A stretch of 7,786 nt of DNA, from contig JAUWRQ010000036.1 in the NCBI GenBank assembly GCA_030610515.1, positions 1 through 7,786 on the forward strand, written 5' to 3'. The stretch comes from Candidatus Eiseniibacteriota bacterium (lineage in GTDB: Bacteria; Joyebacterota; Joyebacteria; Joyebacterales; Joyebacteraceae). The number at the start of each line of letters is the position of its first letter. The first letter of the stretch is position 1. A model generated the notes under the pieces. That model had not been told where the DNA came from and made no database searches. It worked only from the letters and a program-made list of their open reading frames with translations. The translations under genes and the position numbers were made by a program. Of the stretch, positions 1 through 5,541 are shown in pieces.

Positions 1-788
1 AGGCTGACGGAGCGGACGTGCGCATCGTCTACAGTCCCCTCGAAGCGGTCGACATCGCTCTCGAGAATCCGGACCGGGAAGCTGTCTTCATCGGCGTGGG
101 TTTCGAGACGACGGCGCCCACGATAGCGGCGACCATCCGCGCCGCCACCGACCGGGGGATAACGAACTTCTCCATCCTCCCGTTCTTCAAGCTGGTTCCT
201 CCGGCCCTCCACATGCTGACCGAGCTTCCTGGGCGCGCGTTGGACGGTTTCATCTGCCCGGGGCACGTGAGCACGATCATCGGTTCCGGGGCGTACGAGC
301 CGGTTGCGGCGAGGCACAACATGCCCTGCGTTGTCACAGGGTTCGAGCCTCTGGACGTGCTCGGGGGAATCGTGATGCTGCTCGAACAGGTCCGGAGCGT
401 CCGGGGCGGAGGAAGGGCGACCGTCGGGAACGAGTACGGACGCGCGGTAACACGCGAGGGCAATCGCGCCGCACAGGAACTGCTCGGGAGCGTCTTCGAC
501 GTGTGCGACGCCGAGTGGCGCGAGATCGGAGTGATCAAGGACAGCGGTTACGATCTATCGAAGGAACTCAGGCGATACGACGCCCGCGAGAAGTTCGATG
601 TCGAGCTGCCGGAGCGTTACGAACCGTCCGGCTGTATCTGCGGCGACATCATGCTCGGGAAGAAGCTTCCCACCGACTGTCCGCTGTTCGCGTCACGCTG
701 TGTGCCACGCGACCCGGTCGGGCCATGCATGGTCTCGACGGAGGGAGCTTGCGCGGCGTTCTACAAGTACGAGAGGACGGAGCCTTGA
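1..788 (+). CDS. hypD: HypD, hydrogenase maturation Fe-S protein (5' end missing)
   Basis: HypD is the [4Fe-4S] scaffold that, with HypC and HypE, assembles the Fe(CN)2CO moiety of [NiFe]-hydrogenase in the cytoplasm. The frame is open from base 3, so the true start lies upstream. About 261 codons are present, against roughly 360 residues for the family, so about the last 70% is seen. Visible signatures are GFETTAPT (near 102-125), CPGHVSTIIG (near 255-284), GFEPLD (near 339-356) and the C-terminal cysteine cluster. That cluster runs from CICG at 633 through DCPLF and RCVPRDPVGPCMVS to EGACAAFYKYE near the stop, and matches the cluster-binding end of HypD. The GTG at 18 is internal and should not be taken as the start. 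The stop TGA overlaps the TTG start of hypE by 4 nt, which suggests translational coupling. Identification is very secure. Confidence 0.97.
   Translation, partial: ADGADVRIVYSPLEAVDIALENPDREAVFIGVGFETTAPTIAATIRAATDRGITNFSILPFFKLVPPALHMLTELPGRALDGFICPGHVSTIIGSGAYEPVAARHNMPCVVTGFEPLDVLGGIVMLLEQVRSVRGGGRATVGNEYGRAVTREGNRAAQELLGSVFDVCDAEWREIGVIKDSGYDLSKELRRYDAREKFDVELPERYEPSGCICGDIMLGKKLPTDCPLFASRCVPRDPVGPCMVSTEGACAAFYKYERTEP
771..776 (+). promoter_or_regulatory. Ribosome binding site for hypE
   Basis: The sequence GAGAGG lies inside the end of hypD, 8 nt before the TTG at 785. It supports that unusual start codon over later in-frame ATGs. Confidence 0.6.
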
Positions 789-1810
789 GTAAGATCGACA
801 GGATACGCCTGGCGCACGGGAGCGGCGGGACGCTCATGCACGAGCTTATCGAGGCCGTCATCGTCGGTCGCCTGGGCAATCCCATCCTGAACGAGCTCGA
901 CGACTCTGCGGAGATCGAGAGCCTCCACGGGCACAGACTCGATGGCGGGACCATCGCGTTCACGACCGACAGCTACGTCGTGCAGCCGCTCTTCTTCCCT
1001 GGCGGCGACATCGGGAAGCTCGCAGTGTGCGGCACCGTCAACGATCTCGCCATGACAGGGGCGAAGCCCGCGTATCTGACGTTGGGTCTCATCGCGGAGG
1101 AGGGGCTGCCCGTGGCGGACCTCGAACGCGTGCTCTCGTCCGTCGCCCGTACCGCCGAGGAAGCGGGCGTGGCGGTGGCCGCGGGCGACACCAAGGTGGT
1201 CGAGCGAGGGGCGGTCGGCGGGCTCATCGTGAACACGGCCGGGATCGGTGTCATACCCGAGGGGCGGAAGCTCGGCAGTAGATGCGTGAAGGATGGCGAC
1301 GCCGTGATCATCTCAGGAACGATCGGAGACCACGAGACGGCCATTCTCCTGGCGCGCGAGGACCTAAAGGTGCGAGAGGTCGTCGAGACCGACTGCGCTC
1401 CGCTCGGCTCGCTCGTGGAGGCCGTGTTCGAGGTCTGCCCCGAGGTCCGCGTCATGCGTGACCCGACGCGCGGGGGTCTGGGGACGACGCTCTGTGAGAT
1501 CGTGTCGCGCGCAGGGGTCGGGATAACTGTCGAGGAGGCCGAGATCCCCGTGGACGAGAGGGTCTCGGCAGTGTGCGACATCCTCGGGTTCGATCCCATC
1601 TACATGGCGAACGAGGGCAAGGCGATCATCGTCGTTCCCGACGACCACGCCGAGCGAGTGGTCGCCGCGATGCGCTCTCACGAGCTCGGGCGCAACGCGG
1701 CAGTTATCGGGGCGGTCGGCGGAAGGGAAGGCGTCTACCTCAGGACCCGGGTCGGTGGCCTGCGCCCCATCGTAATGCTCGAGGGTGTTCAACTGCCGCG
1801 CATCTGCTGA
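785..1810 (+). CDS. hypE: HypE, carbamoyl dehydratase that makes the thiocyanate ligand precursor
   Basis: HypE takes a carbamoyl group from HypF onto its C-terminal cysteine and dehydrates it with ATP to a thiocyanate, giving the CN ligands passed to HypC-HypD. The protein is 341 aa, close to the family length of about 335. From the N-terminus it shows AHGSGG (10-15), FTTDSYVVQPLFFPGGD (59-75), GKLAVCGTVNDLAM (77-90), AGDTKVV (133-139), DPTRGGL (226-232) and the diagnostic terminal PRIC, with Cys341 as the last residue. The first part is the ATP-binding AIR-synthase fold and the second its C-terminal partner domain. The TTG at 785 is chosen because AHGSGG begins only 10 codons in, the next ATG (837) would remove it, and TTGA overlaps the hypD stop. 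The frame stays open upstream to about 503, but that part lies inside hypD and has no HypE similarity. One small oddity is DHETAIL (182-188), where I would expect Gly in place of Glu. Confidence 0.97.
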   Translation: MSKIDRIRLAHGSGGTLMHELIEAVIVGRLGNPILNELDDSAEIESLHGHRLDGGTIAFTTDSYVVQPLFFPGGDIGKLAVCGTVNDLAMTGAKPAYLTLGLIAEEGLPVADLERVLSSVARTAEEAGVAVAAGDTKVVERGAVGGLIVNTAGIGVIPEGRKLGSRCVKDGDAVIISGTIGDHETAILLAREDLKVREVVETDCAPLGSLVEAVFEVCPEVRVMRDPTRGGLGTTLCEIVSRAGVGITVEEAEIPVDERVSAVCDILGFDPIYMANEGKAIIVVPDDHAERVVAAMRSHELGRNAAVIGAVGGREGVYLRTRVGGLRPIVMLEGVQLPRIC

Positions 1811-1815
1811 CGAAG

Positions 1816-1856
1816 CGGCCGGCCGGGAGTCGCCGACTACGCCTCCTGCAGTCGGC
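1816..1856 (+). repeat. Palindrome and hairpin in the hypE-hypA gap
   Basis: The 84-nt gap after hypE contains a perfect 10-bp palindrome, CGGCCGGCCG (1816-1825). It is followed by a possible hairpin with a 7-bp stem: GCCGACT at 1832-1838 pairs with AGTCGGC at 1850-1856 around an 11-nt loop. The loop contains CTCC (1843-1846), complementary to the GGAG before hypA. There is no T-run, so it is not a standard intrinsic terminator. It could be an RNA-processing or stability element, or chance in GC-rich DNA. Confidence 0.3.
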
Positions 1857-1885
1857 CCGCCCGCGGCAGGACGCCGCATGTCCAC

Positions 1886-1889
1886 GGAG
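1886..1889 (+). promoter_or_regulatory. Ribosome binding site for hypA
   Basis: GGAG lies 5 nt before the GTG at 1895. It supports this start, which is also fixed by the MHEL N-terminus of the protein. Confidence 0.6.
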
Positions 1890-1894
1890 TTGCA

Positions 1895-2239
1895 GTGCAC
1901 GAGCTTTCGATCTGCCAGAGCATGCTCGAGATCGTTGACGGAGCCATGGCCGACCATCCCGGAGCGAGGCTCGAGCGTGTCTTCGTCGACGTCGGACGAG
2001 GCTCGACGGTCGAACCATCGCTCCTTCGCGACGCCTTCGAGATTGCGACGACCGGAGGCCCGTACGAGGGCGCCGAGCTCGTGATCAACGAGATACCACT
2101 GGTCGGGAAGTGCCGCTCGTGCGGCAGGAGCTTCGAGTACAAGGAAATCGCGCTCGGATGCCCGGATTGCGAGTCGACGTCCGTAGAGATAGAGTCCGGG
2201 CTCGAACTGAACGTGAGGGAGCTTGAGATCGATGGGTGA
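1895..2239 (+). CDS. hypA: HypA, hydrogenase nickel metallochaperone
   Basis: HypA binds nickel and, with the GTPase HypB, inserts it into the hydrogenase large subunit. The protein is 114 aa, the normal size. It begins MHEL: the initiator residue, His2 and Glu3 form part of the known N-terminal nickel site, so a GTG start here is essentially certain. The early segment SICQSMLEIV is typical of the family. A zinc-binding domain follows, with Cys73, Cys76, Cys89 and Cys92 in CRSC and CPDC pairs, and then the usual end with GLELNVRELEI. The gene lies 84 nt after hypE and 103 nt before hypB, consistent with one hyp operon. The zinc site is complete, so the protein looks functional. The paralogue HybF is the only realistic alternative name. 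Confidence 0.96.
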   Translation: MHELSICQSMLEIVDGAMADHPGARLERVFVDVGRGSTVEPSLLRDAFEIATTGGPYEGAELVINEIPLVGKCRSCGRSFEYKEIALGCPDCESTSVEIESGLELNVRELEIDG

Positions 2240-2288
2240 ACGCCCTGCACCGGGCGACGGTGGTCGCGGCCTCTCGTGCTGCGGGTGA

Positions 2289-2304
2289 CCGGCGAGCCCG
2301 CCGG
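2289..2304 (+). repeat. Small GC hairpin in the hypA-hypB gap
   Basis: CCGGCG (2289-2294) and CGCCGG (2299-2304) are perfect inverted repeats around a 4-nt AGCC loop. The stem starts directly after a TGA at 2286-2288 that interrupts an upstream extension of the hypB frame. No T-run follows, so it is not a typical terminator. A 6-bp stem in DNA this GC-rich can arise by chance. Confidence 0.35.
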
Positions 2305-2333
2305 GACTGCGATCATCTCAATACGATGGACAC

Positions 2334-2338
2334 GGAGG
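2334..2338 (+). promoter_or_regulatory. Ribosome binding site for hypB
   Basis: GGAGG lies 4 nt before the ATG at 2343. The spacing is short, but the match is strong. It supports hypB being translated from its own start and not as an extension from upstream. Confidence 0.7.
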
Positions 2339-2342
2339 ACAC

Positions 2343-3005
2343 ATGTCGAAGGTCGATATCGGGAAGAAGATGCTGAGCGAGAACGATCGTCTGGCCGCCG
2401 AGAACCGAGTGAGGTTTGCCGAGGCCGGGCTGCTCGTTCTGAACCTCATAAGCTCGCCCGGCTCGGGCAAGACCGCGCTCCTCGAGAGCACGCTCGACCG
2501 ACTTCCCGACGGCGTGCGGGTGCTCGTGATCGAGGGCGACGTGAGTACGGACAGGGACATCGAGCGCGTTCGAGCGCACGGGGCGGACGGGGTGCAGATC
2601 AACACGGCTGGGGGATGTCACCTGAGCGCGAAGATGGTGGGTAAGGTGCTTCCCGACCTCAATCTGGACGGGGCGGACGTGCTGTTCGTCGAGAACGTCG
2701 GCAATCTCATCTGCCCCTCGACGTACGACCTGGGTGAGGACGCCAAGGTCGTTCTCCTCTCTACGACCGAGGGTGACGACAAGCCCATGAAGTACCCGGC
2801 GATCTTCCACGAATCGTCGGTCGCCGTCATCAACAAGATAGACCTGCTTCCGCACCTGACGTACGACATCGAGAGGGCCGAGAGGGAGATCGGCGTCCTC
2901 AACGCGGATTGCGACATCCTCCGGGTGTCGGCGCTCAAGGGGACGGGTATGGACGAGTGGATCGCGTGGATCCTCCGCAAGATGAAGGAGAAGCGGGGAG
3001 AGTGA
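2343..3005 (+). CDS. hypB: HypB, GTPase for hydrogenase nickel insertion
   Basis: HypB is a SIMIBI-class GTPase that works with HypA to load nickel into the hydrogenase precursor. The protein is 220 aa, the length of the core enzyme. Its motifs in order are P-loop SSPGSGKT (37-44), EGDVSTDRD (64-72), the metal-site pair Cys92-His93 in GGCHL, ENVGNLICP with Cys124 (117-125), NKID for guanine specificity (164-167) and SAL (196-198). Cys92, His93 and Cys124 correspond to the G-domain metal site known in E. coli HypB. The N-terminal high-affinity CxxCGC motif and a His-rich stretch, present in some HypB proteins, are absent from this frame after the ATG. This shorter form is common, so it implies reliance on the G-domain site and on HypA. 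The start is supported by a close GGAGG and by family-typical residues (MLSENDRLAAENR) soon after it. Confidence 0.97.
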   Translation: MSKVDIGKKMLSENDRLAAENRVRFAEAGLLVLNLISSPGSGKTALLESTLDRLPDGVRVLVIEGDVSTDRDIERVRAHGADGVQINTAGGCHLSAKMVGKVLPDLNLDGADVLFVENVGNLICPSTYDLGEDAKVVLLSTTEGDDKPMKYPAIFHESSVAVINKIDLLPHLTYDIERAEREIGVLNADCDILRVSALKGTGMDEWIAWILRKMKEKRGE

Positions 3006-3064
3006 CTTCCGTGGCAGGAATGCGGCGCCGGCGGCCGTGGGGTGCCGCGAGCCTGAGGTGCTGC

Positions 3065-3069
3065 GAGGG
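3065..3069 (+). promoter_or_regulatory. Ribosome binding site for resB
   Basis: GAGGG lies 9 nt before the ATG at 3079. It favours this start over the in-frame GTG at 3037, which would add 14 residues without family similarity. Confidence 0.6.
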
Positions 3070-3078
3070 AATGAGCGA

Positions 3079-4224
3079 ATGCTGACGAGCGAGCTGGTGC
3101 TCGGGACCGTCTTCCTGATGTTGGGGGTCGTCACGCTCGGGGTGGCCCCCGCCAGACGGTGGCTCTCGTCGATGAAGACGGGCGTCGCCCTCTTGGTGCT
3201 GCTCACGCTTCTGTCGGTGTTGGGCGTCGTCATCGGCCAGGGGCTGCCGCCTGAGGCCTACACCGAGAGATTCGGAGAGGCCGGAGGCTCCTTCATCCTG
3301 CATTCGGGACTCGCCGCGATCTTCCACACCTGGTACTTCATGCTCGCCGTCTGGCTGCTCGCGCTCTCGATACTCACCTGTTCCTTCGGGCGCATTTTGC
3401 GTTTCGTGCGCGCCCCGGGGAAGAGGCTGGAGCGCCTAGGCTCGCTCGTGACGCACCTCTCGCTCGTCGTCATACTGGCGGGAGGCATCGTGATGGCGCG
3501 ATACGGTTCCCGCCGCCCCGACACTCACTATCTGAAGGCCGGCGACACGACGGAGGTCGCGGAGGGCGGGTTCTCCCTGAGGGTCGAGGAGGCGAGGACC
3601 GAGTTCAGCGAAAACGGCGTGATATCCGAGTACGTCTCCGTCGTCACGGTCATCGAGGACGGCGTAGAGACGGGAACGCATCGGATCGAGGTCAACCACC
3701 CGCTGACCGTGAACGGCGTCGGCGTGTACCAGTACGAGATGATGCCGTCCGCCGAATCGGTCGAGGAGGTTCTCCTCGGAGTCGTGATCACGGCGTCGGC
3801 CGCCGACGGAGGTCCTTTCGAGCTCGAGGTTCCCTTCCGCGAGACGACGGTGATCCCAGGGACGAACCTCACGGTGAAAGCGCTTTCATTCTATTCTCAC
3901 TTCACCTACGATATCGAACATGGGACCGCGGGGCTGGCCTCCATCTGGCACGACAACCCTGCGGTTCTCGTGCGACTGTCCGCCGCAGAAGGAGTCGTGT
4001 CCGAGAACTGGCTCTTCATGGGGACGAGGGGTCACGAGAGCGACGGCAACCTTCCTTGTCGGCTGTTCTTCCTCGATTACGAGCCGGACTTCGGGAACGG
4101 TCTGACCCGGTTCGAGTACTCGCGCCAGCCCGGAACACCGATCCTCTTCACAGGATTCGCGGCGCTCTCGCTGGGGCTTTGCGTCACGTTCTGGACGAGA
4201 GTCGGCAGGAGGGAACCGAAGTGA
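3079..4224 (+). CDS. resB: ResB-like cytochrome c biogenesis protein (System II)
   Basis: ResB (Ccs1/CcsB) forms with CcsA the System II synthetase that brings haem and reduced apocytochrome c together outside the cytoplasmic membrane. The protein from this start is 381 aa. Hydrophobic segments lie near residues 4-22, 36-53, 84-104, 122-140 and 353-372, with a large polar domain from about 141 to 352 that would face the periplasm. Family features include LSSMKTGVALLVLLTLLS (29-46), IFHTWYF (81-87) and a membrane His126 in THLSLVVILAGG. Positive charges after segments 1 and 3 and at the C-terminus fit the inside rule, which would place the N-terminus outside. The family usually has three segments before the large domain, so segment 4-22 looks extra. 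The overlap with ccsA by GTGA and the strong pairing of the two families support the assignment. The periplasmic part is divergent, as is usual in this family. Confidence 0.9.
   Translation: MLTSELVLGTVFLMLGVVTLGVAPARRWLSSMKTGVALLVLLTLLSVLGVVIGQGLPPEAYTERFGEAGGSFILHSGLAAIFHTWYFMLAVWLLALSILTCSFGRILRFVRAPGKRLERLGSLVTHLSLVVILAGGIVMARYGSRRPDTHYLKAGDTTEVAEGGFSLRVEEARTEFSENGVISEYVSVVTVIEDGVETGTHRIEVNHPLTVNGVGVYQYEMMPSAESVEEVLLGVVITASAADGGPFELEVPFRETTVIPGTNLTVKALSFYSHFTYDIEHGTAGLASIWHDNPAVLVRLSAAEGVVSENWLFMGTRGHESDGNLPCRLFFLDYEPDFGNGLTRFEYSRQPGTPILFTGFAALSLGLCVTFWTRVGRREPK
4207..4213 (+). promoter_or_regulatory. Ribosome binding site for ccsA
   Basis: AGGAGGG lies within the end of resB, 7 nt before the GTG at 4221. 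This near-ideal site fixes the ccsA start, although the frame is open further upstream to 4056. Confidence 0.8.
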
Positions 4225-5066
4225 GCGGTCCCGACGTGCTCTTTTTCTGGGTCGCCCTCTGGTGTTATCTCGGAGGCACGGTCGTTGCGTCTTTCTACGC
4301 CGGACTCAGGCGGAAGAGCCTTCGCAGGCTCGTTCTCGCGCTGACGGCGGTCGGGTTCGCGTCGAACACGGTGGCGCTCGTCGTCCGGACGGTGGTTTCC
4401 GGGCACCTCCCGGTGACGAACCTCTACGAGTATCTGACGTTCTTCGCCTGGGCGATCGTCGCGGGATTCCTGATCATATGGAGGAGAAAGGAACTCGATC
4501 TCCTCACGGTCTTCGCGGCTCCCGTCGCGTTTGCGATGATGGTCGTGGCGTCGCTCTTTCCCGCCCGGATTGAGCAGCAGCTCATCCCGGCGCTGCAGAG
4601 CTACTGGCTCACGATACACGTGACGCTCGCGGTTCTGGGCGAGGCCGCGTTCGCCGTCGCGTTCGTCTCCGCCGTGCTCTTCCTGGTGGCGAACCGGCGG
4701 GGCGCTGCCGCGGCTGCCGTGGATGGCGGGACGCCCGGCGAGGACGCGCGGGGGCCTGCCGGAGCCGATCGGTTCGACGAGATGACGTACAGGGCGATCG
4801 GGATAGGCTTCCCGCTCTTCACCGTAGGCGCGCTCTTCGCGGGCGCCGTGTGGGCGCAGAGGGCGTGGGGGACTCCCTGGTCGTGGGATCCGAAGGAAAC
4901 CAGCTCGCTCATCGTGTGGCTGGTCTACGCGATCTATCTGCACGCGCGGCTCGTCCGCGGGTGGCGCGGAAACGGCGCGGCCATCCTGTCGATCGTGGGC
5001 TTCGCTCTCACGTTCCTGACGATCCTCGGAAGCCGGATCCTTGGCGGGCTTCACTCGTACGGCTAG
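4221..5066 (+). CDS. ccsA: CcsA/ResC, cytochrome c biogenesis haem-handling protein (System II)
   Basis: CcsA is the multi-pass partner of ResB that carries haem across the membrane and presents it for attachment to CxxCH sites in apocytochromes. The protein is 281 aa with about eight hydrophobic segments. The tryptophan-rich haem-handling motif is WGTPWSWDPKE (216-226), the hallmark of this family, followed by LIVWLVYAIYLHARLVRGWRG. Likely haem-related histidines are His133 (SYWLTIHV), His241 (YLHAR) and His278 in the terminal LGGLHSYG. The early PVTNLYE (64-70) is also typical. A low-complexity Ala/Gly-rich loop lies at about 159-182, before the segment leading to the tryptophan motif. The GTG start overlaps the resB stop by 4 nt and has an excellent Shine-Dalgarno. 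CcmC and CcmF share the tryptophan motif, but the length, order and ResB neighbour favour CcsA. Confidence 0.95.
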   Translation: MSGPDVLFFWVALWCYLGGTVVASFYAGLRRKSLRRLVLALTAVGFASNTVALVVRTVVSGHLPVTNLYEYLTFFAWAIVAGFLIIWRRKELDLLTVFAAPVAFAMMVVASLFPARIEQQLIPALQSYWLTIHVTLAVLGEAAFAVAFVSAVLFLVANRRGAAAAAVDGGTPGEDARGPAGADRFDEMTYRAIGIGFPLFTVGALFAGAVWAQRAWGTPWSWDPKETSSLIVWLVYAIYLHARLVRGWRGNGAAILSIVGFALTFLTILGSRILGGLHSYG

Positions 5067-5083
5067 CGTTTGGCGCCCTCCTC

Positions 5084-5090
5084 AAGGAGG
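5084..5090 (+). promoter_or_regulatory. Ribosome binding site for the VanZ-like gene
   Basis: AAGGAGG lies 4 nt before the TTG at 5095. It selects that start in a frame that is open further upstream, through the end of ccsA. Confidence 0.75.
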
Positions 5091-5094
5091 CTCA

Positions 5095-5541
5095 TTGCGT
5101 CCCGAGACAGAGCGTCGAGTGTTGGCGTGGATACCAGCTACGATCTACGTGGCTCTGATATTCGCGGTCTCGTCGATCCCGGGCTCGCTGCACGGGGTCA
5201 TTCCGTTCCGGATCTTCGACAAGGTCGCGCACGTGGTCGAGTTCACTGGGCTTGGCCTCTTCCTGATGGTCGCGTTCCGGGGAACGCTGCCGCGGGCGAA
5301 CATCAAGCACGTCGTGCTCCTCGTCGTCGCGGTCGGGCTCATCATCGGCGTGCTCGACGAACTCTACCAGCACTTGGTTCCCGGGAGGGCGGTCGAGTTC
5401 CTCGACTGGGTCGCCGACACCATCGGGGTGGTTGCAGGCACCACCATTGCCATGATCCACTACCGTAGGCGGGGAGACACCTGGTCGACGATTGAGCGGC
5501 TCAGGTCTCGGGGACGCAACAAGCGGGTGAAGCGAAAATGA
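5095..5541 (+). CDS. VanZ-like family membrane protein
   Basis: This is a small integral membrane protein of 148 aa of the VanZ-like family. The founding member lowers teicoplanin susceptibility in enterococci, but most members in environmental bacteria have no assigned role, and I infer none here. Hydrophobic stretches lie near residues 10-28, 45-61, 71-87 and 106-122. Family signatures are SSIPG (26-30), FDKVAHVVEF (41-50) with Asp42, Lys43 and His46, then DELYQHLVPGR (88-98) with Asp88, Glu89 and Gln92, then Asp104 and Asp108 before GVVAG (111-115). The tail after about residue 123 is strongly basic and would be cytoplasmic. The TTG start is chosen from the strong Shine-Dalgarno and because the frame upstream lies within ccsA. 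The gene starts 28 nt after ccsA and overlaps hisS by ATGA, so it is likely co-transcribed and translationally coupled with hisS. Confidence 0.88.
   Translation: MRPETERRVLAWIPATIYVALIFAVSSIPGSLHGVIPFRIFDKVAHVVEFTGLGLFLMVAFRGTLPRANIKHVVLLVVAVGLIIGVLDELYQHLVPGRAVEFLDWVADTIGVVAGTTIAMIHYRRRGDTWSTIERLRSRGRNKRVKRK

Noticed and set aside
503..784. Upstream extension of the hypE frame
   Set aside because: It lies wholly within hypD coding sequence and shows no HypE similarity. The TTG at 785 gives the family-typical N-terminus.
2322..2327. TACGAT as a possible -10 box before hypB
   Set aside because: No -35-like sequence sits at the right distance, and the match is only 4 of 6.
3031..3048. Inverted repeat GCGGC / GCCGC after hypB as a terminator
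   Set aside because: The stem is only 5 bp, no T-run follows, and such repeats are frequent in this GC-rich DNA.
2313..3233. Open frame of about 306 codons on the - strand across hypB and the resB start
   Set aside because: It is opposite hypB with all GTPase motifs present. It is a composition-driven shadow.
4056..4220. Upstream extension of the ccsA frame
   Set aside because: It lies within resB and is Arg-rich. The GTG at 4221 has a near-perfect Shine-Dalgarno and the GTGA overlap.
4077..5054. Long open frame of about 325 codons on the - strand across resB and ccsA
   Set aside because: It is opposite ccsA with its intact haem motif. The translation is dominated by charged residues and matches no family I recognise.
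5067..5537. T-box or other leader upstream of hisS-aspS
   Set aside because: hisS begins inside the stop of the VanZ-like gene, and only 28 nt separate that gene from ccsA, so there is no room for a leader.
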